Assembly: GCA_002309765.1 (NCBI GenBank) | Contig: DBXY01000063.1 | Span: 16,066 to 50,796, forward strand | DNA length: 34,731 nucleotides | Source: Verrucomicrobia bacterium UBA1200 | GTDB lineage: Bacteria; Verrucomicrobiota; Kiritimatiellia; RFP12; UBA1067 | Reading direction: 5' to 3' | In this document: positions 8,118 through 14,792 of the stretch, piece after piece | Position numbering within the stretch: the stretch's first letter is position 1 | Layout: each line of letters opens with the position of its first letter | Translations under genes and position numbers: made by a program | The notes under the pieces: generated by a model | What the model saw: only the letters and a program-made list of their open reading frames with translations | What the model was told of the DNA's origin: nothing | The model's database searches: none

Positions 8118-9161
8118 GGATTCTCCTTTGCAGTCATTCGCTAAATGAAGATGGATTAGCCGGGGCGAAAGTTCCCTGACAGCCCGGTCGAAATCACTTT
8201 CATACTGGAGCATTTCACGGCGACGGTATTCGCGGAATTCGGCAACTGCCTTGCGACAGGCCTCTTCGTGTGAAATGGAACCACTACCGGTCAGTAATTG
8301 ACTTCCGGACAATGTTAACATGGCATCAAGTTTTTCTACCCAATCGCGCATCCGCATTGGCCGCTGTTCGAGGGCCTGAAATTCTGCGAAATCGAGGAAT
8401 TGGGAGACGAGGAGTCGCAAATACTCAAGCTCTCGTTCTGTCAGATAATTCTTGGCGATCTTCACATCGTCTTCGGTGATGTACGTGCCATCATAATTCG
8501 TCATGCCGACCATCGGCTTATTCGCATCGACCCGTTCATGGATCAATTCCGCCGCCGTATGGCGGTGTGCGGCGTAGTGGAGTTTGTTCTGGACGGTCGC
8601 GAAGAACGTGCGGGTGATATCGTTAGACCGATCATAGTCGATGCTTGTCGCGAAGATGTCCGTCACCTTCTGATAAAAGTTCCTCTCGCTCATCCGAATG
8701 TCGCGGATTCGCTGGAGAAGCTCGCGAAAATACCGATTACGGTCCCCTTTGAGCCGATTATCATCGATCGTGAAACCTTTGACTGCGAACTCATGAAGAT
8801 GCCGGATGGCCCATTGGCGGAAGCGGACGGCGACTTCACTCCGGATCCGCATTCCGATTGCGAGGATCATGTCGAGGTTGTAGTGATGAATCTGCCGTTT
8901 TACTGATCTGTTGCCTTCGTTTCGAACTAACAAAAATTTTTTGTTAGTTGTCTCCCGTTGAAGTTCACTGTCCGCATATATCTGCTGGATATGGTGATTG
9001 ACATCTTGCTGGCTCGCTTGAAACAATGTCTGTAATTGTTCCGCTGTCAGCCAGACATCCTCTCCCTCAAACCGAACCGTGACATTCGAAACGCCGTTGT
9101 CGTCCTGGTAAATCAGAAACGAGTTGGTGTTGTCGTTCTTTTCGTTGCTCATGGCATCCAT
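7539..9161 (-). CDS. RhuM-family protein fused in frame to Cascade subunit Cse2
   Basis: A single uninterrupted frame of 541 codons. Residues 1 to about 345 resemble the virulence RhuM family: VWLTAEQLQTLFQASQQDVN near the start reads like a winged-helix or Bro-like DNA-binding part, followed by FAVKGFTIDD, RIRDIRMSERNFYQKVTDIF, FATVQNKLHYAAHRHTAAE and DVKIAKNYLTERELEYL. Residues 350-541 are a complete Cse2. RhuM proteins are usually stand-alone, of about 340 residues, on islands and mobile elements, and their biochemical role is not established. The ATG at 9161 overlaps the cse1 stop (TGATG); an in-frame TTG at 9164 and an ATG at 9152 are alternative starts. No good Shine-Dalgarno precedes them, so translation is probably coupled to cse1. 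Whether the fusion protein accumulates, or only free Cse2 is made from the internal start, cannot be read from sequence. Confidence 0.9.
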   Translation of the reverse strand: MDAMSNEKNDNTNSFLIYQDDNGVSNVTVRFEGEDVWLTAEQLQTLFQASQQDVNHHIQQIYADSELQRETTNKKFLLVRNEGNRSVKRQIHHYNLDMILAIGMRIRSEVAVRFRQWAIRHLHEFAVKGFTIDDNRLKGDRNRYFRELLQRIRDIRMSERNFYQKVTDIFATSIDYDRSNDITRTFFATVQNKLHYAAHRHTAAELIHERVDANKPMVGMTNYDGTYITEDDVKIAKNYLTERELEYLRLLVSQFLDFAEFQALEQRPMRMRDWVEKLDAMLTLSGSQLLTGSGSISHEEACRKAVAEFREYRRREMLQYESDFDRAVRELSPRLIHLHLANDCKGESMNEKNDYPINRFLGKVIQAVAKDDRGYLAELRRGLSQTTQDQAWEHLIPYCADFDTDAAHRIIWCTIGGLAAMLLPEGLSTTEPWSNLGTTMRSLAKGSGEGDESKALKSFEPKFRRFLSCTDTDSLCEMVAGIGRAAKAKSIPVNLSTLFWDLWTWNEPNKREETRLKWAKQYYRVFEPKEMSSSEGEILT

Positions 9162-10645
9162 CAATCGTTTTTCTCGTTTTTGTCCGAAATAGTAAGTTTG
9201 GAGAAACCCTGCGCAAAGGCCTCCATCTGCCGCGCCGTCATCGCGGGGCAGGCGCGACGGTAGGAATCCTCGGCAGCCTTATGCGTTGCCTCCTTCCAGT
9301 CGTCCTTGTAGGTCGGCGAGCCAATGTCTAGGATTAGCTTCTGGTTTTTCGGCTGTGCGAGAATGTCCCAATAGAAGCGTTCCGCTGGAACAGAGAACCG
9401 AGAAACGTCGTCAATGAAAACATCCTTGGCGTATTCCTCCACGGCGAAATACAGACCACTCCGCTGACGGTCTGCCCATGCAATTGACTCTTCGTAGCGT
9501 CGCATGGAAGGTTCTTCCAGGAGATCTACCGAAAGCCGAACCTTCCATTCCACTGTGTCAACTTCCTTCGCCTTCTCCGAATACAATCCTCCCGTCCAAA
9601 GCGTGAATACCATCTCGGGCATTGATTCGAGGTGCCGGAGCACAAGCGCCGATTTCCGGCCTCCCGTTTCGCGGACTGCAAGAATGCTGGAAAGTTCGCG
9701 CCAAGGCATCCGTGCCGGATTGGATGAGACATAGGTTTCCGTGAATTCGCCTTTCTTCGTTCCCCTCTGAAGCTTGACGCTGGCCATCGGTTCACGCCAA
9801 GCCGGAATCTGCGGATACGACAAGGCTTCGCCAAGAATGCACATCGGGGACCCTCGCGTCAACTTGATGGCCCTGGAAAGAGGTGCGAGATGGCCAAGGT
9901 AGGTATTCTCGTTGCCAGAAACCGTTTCTCTTGTAAGCTTCTCGAACTCCCAGAATGGATGTCCCCAATCGGTCTTCAACGAGTCGTGAATCCACGGATC
10001 TGTGACGAGATTCAGCCAGACGAAATCGACCAAGGTGTCGCCGGCGACAATCGTGAAGAGCATAGACCTCTCACGACAGGGAGCACCTTGTATGCTTTTC
10101 TCGGTGAGTATTCCGTCCCAAACACATTGACCGGACAATCCGCCTGATGAAAAGTTCTGATACACAAGAAGCCCAAGTGCAAGTTCCGCGTCAAAAAGCA
10201 TGCGAGCCCCGTTGGTGGCTTCATGGTCGAAGAGGGTTGAATTGTTTCCAGACGCGAGCCGAAAAACAAGCTTGTCGCATGGTGTCACCCCATCGGGTTT
10301 AGCTAACGAGATGCTGTCCGGTTGCAGGAAGGCATGCGGACCATAGAGGAAGAATCGGTCGTGCCATTTCTTTAGGTAGTCCGAGGCGACAGGGCCAACC
10401 ATGTCCTTCGCGGCGAGCCAGCCGGACTCATCCTTGAGCCGTTCGGGGCCGAGGGCGGCCTGCGCGATGCAGAGAAGGAGACGGAACACGGCAATGCGCT
10501 CGTAGGGGTTGAGCGCGAGGTCGGCAATCGTTCCGTCACCGTCGGCGAAAATTGCGCCGATCGAGACCGATCGGTTCGTCCCGTCCCGCATCAGCACGGG
10601 AATCCAGGGCTCGTCGATGAGGTTGTAGGTGTTTTCGTCGTTCAT
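9161..10645 (-). CDS. cse1: Cascade large subunit Cse1 (CasA)
   Basis: A 494-residue large subunit of type I-E Cascade. It recognises the PAM in target DNA, opens the duplex and recruits Cas3. The start, YNLIDEPWIPVLMRDG, and the block ADLALNPYERIAVFRLLLCIAQAALG are hallmarks of the family, as are FFLYGPHAFLQPD and SSGGLSGQCVWDG. The length is typical (about 500). The start lies three bases after the cas3 stop without a strong Shine-Dalgarno. The C-terminus ends KNEKND, and the same NEKND string recurs at the start of both RhuM and Cse2; this is discussed as a possible insertion scar. Confidence 0.97.
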   Translation of the reverse strand: MNDENTYNLIDEPWIPVLMRDGTNRSVSIGAIFADGDGTIADLALNPYERIAVFRLLLCIAQAALGPERLKDESGWLAAKDMVGPVASDYLKKWHDRFFLYGPHAFLQPDSISLAKPDGVTPCDKLVFRLASGNNSTLFDHEATNGARMLFDAELALGLLVYQNFSSGGLSGQCVWDGILTEKSIQGAPCRERSMLFTIVAGDTLVDFVWLNLVTDPWIHDSLKTDWGHPFWEFEKLTRETVSGNENTYLGHLAPLSRAIKLTRGSPMCILGEALSYPQIPAWREPMASVKLQRGTKKGEFTETYVSSNPARMPWRELSSILAVRETGGRKSALVLRHLESMPEMVFTLWTGGLYSEKAKEVDTVEWKVRLSVDLLEEPSMRRYEESIAWADRQRSGLYFAVEEYAKDVFIDDVSRFSVPAERFYWDILAQPKNQKLILDIGSPTYKDDWKEATHKAAEDSYRRACPAMTARQMEAFAQGFSKLTISDKNEKND

Positions 10646-10648
10646 GGG

Positions 10649-13255
10649 TTACCAGTCGTTTCCATTGTCGAAGAAGAAGTCGGGATCGTCGGCATTGCCC
10701 GCGTTGTGCGAGGATGACGCCTCTTCGTTTCGCATCCGTACCGCGCCCAGTTCGGTCGTATAGCGGTAGCCGGTGTCCGCCCCGGAGCCTTGAAGCCGAA
10801 GGGCACCGGATTCTAGATCCCAAAGGCAGACGAGGGGCGTTTCGGACGCGAAAAAGTGTTGTGAAAGTATCTCTGTTCTGTGATTTAACTTTTCCTCGCG
10901 GAGCGTGTCGTTTGGAGCTACTTGGACGAGATTTACGTAAAGCGCGCGCGTAACCTTAAAGTTGCGCTGGAACAGGGAGATCGAGACGGACTGTCCATCG
11001 AGGAGTGTGGCGGAAGCGGCCGAGCGGCTTGCGGCGGCATCGAGATCGCGGACGAGCAGCAACGAAACGGTCGGGCGGCTGTTGTAGCGCGTTTCCGCCG
11101 ATTCTTCGTTGTCATCGCGCGTCGGCAACGAGTCGGCCTCTCCCATCCGGGCGAGCTGCCGGAGCTTGGCGGCCTTCGCCTTCATATCGGCGTAGAGAGA
11201 CTTGTGCAGCTCGGAATCAGGTATTGTTTCGGAATAGACGATCTCAAGTAGCGGACGAATGTCGTCTGGGACGCAGACGACCTTGCGATCACGCAGCGTC
11301 TCGAATGTGCGGAGCAGAATGTAGGGTGCATAGACCCAGACACCGCGACCAAAGAAGGATTCAAGCTCCTTGGTGTCGGACGGAAGGTCCGACAGGTCGT
11401 CCGCAGGCATCCGCGCGCAGACGACCGCCAGTTCCGGTTCGGAAACGGGACGAGCCTCTCGGTCGTGGCGCCAGAGACGCCCGAGACGTTGCAGGAGCAT
11501 GTCTGCCGGGGCGAGTTCGGAGAGCATCCAGTCCGCGTCGATGTCCACGCTCTGCTCGACGATCTGGGTGGCGACGAGAATCGACCCGCACGGCCGCGGA
11601 TCAGAGCCGGTCTTGGGCGGCTTTCCAAGCTTTGACATCCAGTCTTTCTCGATTCGTTCGCGGTCCGTCCCGGTGAACTTCGAATGGAGGAGACCGACGG
11701 GGAACTCGTTTTCCGCCATCGTTGCCTTCAGCGAGCGGAACCATTCCTGAGCCGTCGCGACGGTGTTGGCGATGCAGAGGACATTGCACCCGGTGCGGGC
11801 CTTCGCTACCGCCTCCTCAAGCGGGGACATCGCGGAGGCGTCAATCCAGCGGAGCCGGACGGAACGGGATGGCGGCGGCTCCAGCGAGCGGACAATCCGC
11901 TCTTCGGTTCCGGCGCGAACGCCGGCAAGAAGCGGATAGCCGTCGCCGGCAGGTGCGTCGGAGCCGAACAACGCGGCGCGGCGCGCGGCGGTCAGCGTTG
12001 CCGAAAGGATGATTACCGTGCAGCCCAGTTCTCGGAGACGCTTGACCAGCTCGTCAAGGAGCGTCCCTGTGTAGGCGTCGTAGCTGTGGACTTCGTCGAG
12101 GACGACGACCTTCCCCGCAAGCCCGAACGAACGGACGAACGAGTGCTTCACATTGAGCACGGCAAGCAACGCCTGGTCGATCGTCCCCACGGCGAACGGG
12201 AAGAGCAAGCCGCGTTTTGAGGGGTTGAACCACGGCGGCGGGCGGGTGCCCGCCTCCCGGTCCGAGCCTTCGGCTCCAGACTCGAATTCCTTCAGCCACG
12301 CCTGTCCGTGTGCGAGCTTCACCGCCGAGCCTCCGATCGAAACAGCTTGCAGGAACGCTCGGACACGATCGTGGATGCGGTCGCTCGTGAGGCGCGTCGG
12401 AAGGGCGAAGTAGAGACCGGAATGGCATCCGGCCTCAACGAGCTTATAAGCGGCGTAGAGCGCGGCTTCCGTCTTGCCCATCCCCATCGGGGCTTCGAGG
12501 ACATAGACTCCTGGCGAAGAGATTTCCTCCAGAAATGCGGACTGCGCCGGACGAGGATTGAAACCAAAAACGTCCCAGAAGGATAAGCCACGCCGAAATG
12601 ACGGCCGCACAAATCCGCATTGGACAAGCGCGTTTGCTGCCCGCTTGCGACCATCGTCGGAAGAAAGTGGTGGTTCGTTTGGCGGGAAGAATTCTTCATC
12701 GGATGCAATCCAGTCCGCAACGCAGGTGATGCCCGTGAGAAGATCAACGGGGGCAGACGCCTTCGCGGCCGATTCTGGCGCAATGCCGAATTCTTCGGCG
12801 AGCGCTCGGATGAGCTCGACGCGCTCGTTCTGCCACGGGCCATCGTTCGTGGCGAGAATGGATGATGGCCTGAACCCGTGATGTGCTGCAACGGCGGAGA
12901 TCAAAGGATGATCGCCCAGCAATCCAAAGCGGCGTTGCAAAGATCGTGCCCCGATGGTTGCATGATCCGTTGTCACATCACCGTTAATGAACAAGCTTTC
13001 CCATGAGGGGGCATATTTGCGCAGAAGTTTGATGAAGTACTTACCCTCAAACCCTGGCGACACCTTCCCGACATCGTGAAGCGAGACAAGAAAGGGGGTT
13101 TCTGGCGGCAGAAGATTGCGGACCGGCACTGGAAGCAGGGCAAGCAAACCTTCTGCGACATATCCCGAATAACGGCAATGGTCGAAGACGAATGTCCCCG
13201 GAGAGCCGTCGGAACATGTTTTCGCCCGGCATTCCCCAAATGGTATACAACCCAT
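10649..13255 (-). CDS. cas3: CRISPR-associated helicase/nuclease Cas3 (HD + DExH), type I-E
   Basis: The effector that unwinds and degrades DNA bound by Cascade. Numbering from ATG 13255 (868 residues), the HD nuclease domain shows H26, H60-D61 in SLHDVGKVSPGFEGKY, DHATIGARSL and AAHHGFRPS. The helicase follows with Walker A GMGKTE near residue 260, DEVH near 386, the SAT motif (ILSATLT), and motif VI in LQRLGRLWRH after TQIVEQSVDIDADW. All key residues are intact. The start is uncertain. ATG 13255 (MGCIPFGECRAKT) has the short N-terminus expected of the family. ATG 13291 (MFSKHC) adds 12 residues and lies 6 nt after a TATAAT. Starts farther upstream would cross the promoters and the divergent gene, so I reject them. 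First gene of the operon. Confidence 0.96.
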   Translation of the reverse strand: MGCIPFGECRAKTCSDGSPGTFVFDHCRYSGYVAEGLLALLPVPVRNLLPPETPFLVSLHDVGKVSPGFEGKYFIKLLRKYAPSWESLFINGDVTTDHATIGARSLQRRFGLLGDHPLISAVAAHHGFRPSSILATNDGPWQNERVELIRALAEEFGIAPESAAKASAPVDLLTGITCVADWIASDEEFFPPNEPPLSSDDGRKRAANALVQCGFVRPSFRRGLSFWDVFGFNPRPAQSAFLEEISSPGVYVLEAPMGMGKTEAALYAAYKLVEAGCHSGLYFALPTRLTSDRIHDRVRAFLQAVSIGGSAVKLAHGQAWLKEFESGAEGSDREAGTRPPPWFNPSKRGLLFPFAVGTIDQALLAVLNVKHSFVRSFGLAGKVVVLDEVHSYDAYTGTLLDELVKRLRELGCTVIILSATLTAARRAALFGSDAPAGDGYPLLAGVRAGTEERIVRSLEPPPSRSVRLRWIDASAMSPLEEAVAKARTGCNVLCIANTVATAQEWFRSLKATMAENEFPVGLLHSKFTGTDRERIEKDWMSKLGKPPKTGSDPRPCGSILVATQIVEQSVDIDADWMLSELAPADMLLQRLGRLWRHDREARPVSEPELAVVCARMPADDLSDLPSDTKELESFFGRGVWVYAPYILLRTFETLRDRKVVCVPDDIRPLLEIVYSETIPDSELHKSLYADMKAKAAKLRQLARMGEADSLPTRDDNEESAETRYNSRPTVSLLLVRDLDAAASRSAASATLLDGQSVSISLFQRNFKVTRALYVNLVQVAPNDTLREEKLNHRTEILSQHFFASETPLVCLWDLESGALRLQGSGADTGYRYTTELGAVRMRNEEASSSHNAGNADDPDFFFDNGNDW

Positions 13256-13405
13256 TATAAAATTGTTTGATTTACAGTGCTTTGAAAACATGGCTTTATT
13301 ATAAAATATGCACATCAATAAAGTCAAAGGAATTTTATAATAATTTATTTTATAAAAGTCAATTTTTCGCTTTAATTTCTTAACTAATAATGGTATAATT
13401 CGCGC
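13256..13405. promoter_or_regulatory. Divergent promoter/operator region between cas3 and the XRE regulator
   Basis: Very AT-rich. On the minus strand, towards cas3, there are two tandem sigma70-like promoters: TTGACT (13357-13362), 17 nt, TATAAA (13334-13339); and TTGACT (13322-13327), 18 nt, TATAAT (13298-13303). On the plus strand TATAAT (13394-13399) lies 6 nt before the regulator ATG, with only a weak TTTAAT -35 (13371-13376). TTATAAAAT-like elements occur at 13254-13264, 13298-13308, 13331-13341 (inverted) and 13347-13357, some overlapping the -10 boxes. These could be operator sites for the divergent regulator, or partly just -10 sequence. Confidence 0.65.
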
Positions 13406-14644
13406 ATGATTAAAAACCATTATAGTGAAAACACGCCGTCATGCACACTGTCTGTCGGTGAACGCATTCGCGAATTGCGGAAAACAAAAGGCTTAAAACA
13501 AAGTTGGGTGGCTTTGTGTTCGCAAATGTCATCTGCCCAATTATGCCATATAGAAAAAGCAAAAGGTCAGCCATCATTACGTACATTACAAAGAATTGCA
13601 AATACACTAGGTATAAGCGTAACCGCACTACTAGGGGAAACGAAAAGTGATAACTACGTAGATGAACATCACCAAATCAATACGACAAAAGGTGATTTGC
13701 TATCATCCGACAAATTAGACAGTATTGATGTTGATACTAACTCTGAACCATTATTCACTGTACAAGACACAGTCGGCTCGCATCATTATAGCGCAGATTT
13801 ATCTAATATAGATGCCATTGATCCAATAACACAAATGAGATATGTCCACGATCCAATGGAATCTAACTTCGACAGGAAAACAAAAAAAATAATGAAACAG
13901 GAAATTGACAAGATACTCGCCGCGGAAAAAGAAATGGGACACATTTTTGGTTTTTCCCCGATAATTCCATTATCATATCCGGCTGCTGTAAATTCAGGAA
14001 CGTTATTGGCACGAGAAGTGCGTATGTCCGGGGGTATCGGTCCAGCAGGAATAATTAATCCTATAACTTTTTTTGAAGGCAAGGGAATTCCTGTTATAGA
14101 AATGAAATTACCAGCAGGACAAGACAGCTGGTCATTATGGGATGGAGAAAAGAGAAAAGCATTCATTTTTATACAAAAACATACCACTGTGGAAAGAAAA
14201 CGATTTCGCGCAGCTTACGAAATGGGTTACATCATTCGATATGTTTCCGGTAACTGCTGTCATCCGATATCGGACATTAAAGGGTCAAAAACAATTTCTA
14301 GAGCATTCGCCGCATCATTTCTACTTCCTGAAGAGGCGGTTAGAGAATTAACATACCGATTGGCAATAGGCATTCAAGACTGGAATTGGGAATTGATATT
14401 ATACGCAAAAGAAAAATTCGGTGTTTCTACTGAAACTTTTTTGCATCGAATCGAAGAGTTGCGGTTGATAACCGATTCTTCAAAACAAATATTTCTCAAA
14501 CAACTGACCGAACATTATGAAAAATGTCGCCGTACAGGACATACTGATATTGAACCTAGACTCGAAAAAACTATTTGCGGTTACCTAGGAGAATTACAGT
14601 TACGTAACATTACGTCCTCACGAAATAACAATAACAGAGTATGA
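13406..14644 (+). CDS. XRE-family regulator with degenerate ImmA/IrrE-like domain
   Basis: A 412-residue protein. Residues about 17-70 form an XRE helix-turn-helix: VGERIRELRKTKGLKQSWVA, then QLCHIEKAKGQPSLRTLQRIANTLG. After a variable linker, residues about 150-380 resemble the ImmA/IrrE (M78-type) domain: ERKRFRAAYEMGYIIRYVSG, then SRAFAASFLLPEEAV. In active members the first motif holds HEXXH; here it reads Y271-E-M-G-Y275, so both zinc-binding histidines are gone and peptidase activity is unlikely. It may be a sensor pseudo-enzyme. The gene diverges from cas3 and shares its promoter region, so control of the cas operon is a reasonable inference. It is markedly AT-rich compared with the following genes. 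ATG 13406 lies only 6 nt after a TATAAT, so the mRNA may be leaderless. Confidence 0.88.
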   Translation: MIKNHYSENTPSCTLSVGERIRELRKTKGLKQSWVALCSQMSSAQLCHIEKAKGQPSLRTLQRIANTLGISVTALLGETKSDNYVDEHHQINTTKGDLLSSDKLDSIDVDTNSEPLFTVQDTVGSHHYSADLSNIDAIDPITQMRYVHDPMESNFDRKTKKIMKQEIDKILAAEKEMGHIFGFSPIIPLSYPAAVNSGTLLAREVRMSGGIGPAGIINPITFFEGKGIPVIEMKLPAGQDSWSLWDGEKRKAFIFIQKHTTVERKRFRAAYEMGYIIRYVSGNCCHPISDIKGSKTISRAFAASFLLPEEAVRELTYRLAIGIQDWNWELILYAKEKFGVSTETFLHRIEELRLITDSSKQIFLKQLTEHYEKCRRTGHTDIEPRLEKTICGYLGELQLRNITSSRNNNNRV

Positions 14645-14690
14645 GGAGAATGTATTACTATGAAAAACGCTGGCGCGCTATTGCCAGCGA

Positions 14691-14719
14691 TTGACCTTTG
14701 GACGCGATTATGGTATTCT
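14691..14719 (+). promoter_or_regulatory. Predicted sigma70-type promoter of glgP
   Basis: TTGACC (14691-14696), a 17-nt spacer, and TATTCT (14714-14719), about 75 bp upstream of the chosen glgP start. A short inverted repeat CGCTGGC/GCCAGCG lies just before it (about 14668-14689) but has no T-tract, so it is not a convincing terminator for the upstream regulator. Assigned by consensus only. Confidence 0.45.
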
Positions 14720-14792
14720 AATGGTTGTCGGCGGGTTAATCGGCTTTATTAAAACAAGCGAGTCCGCCGATGCTATTGAGGAGACTTTTGGC

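Noticed and set aside
13256..13420. Upstream extension of cas3 to 13420
   Set aside because: It would run through both predicted promoters and overlap the start of the divergent regulator. The added residues are AT-driven and unlike the family.
14668..14689. CGCTGGC/GCCAGCG hairpin as terminator of the regulator gene
   Set aside because: There is no T-tract after the stem, and the next bases form a good -35 element.
14646..14751. Tiny frames (14 to 30 codons) after GAGGAG between the regulator and glgP
   Set aside because: Spacing to the ribosome site is poor and the peptides show no recognisable feature; the region fits a promoter better.
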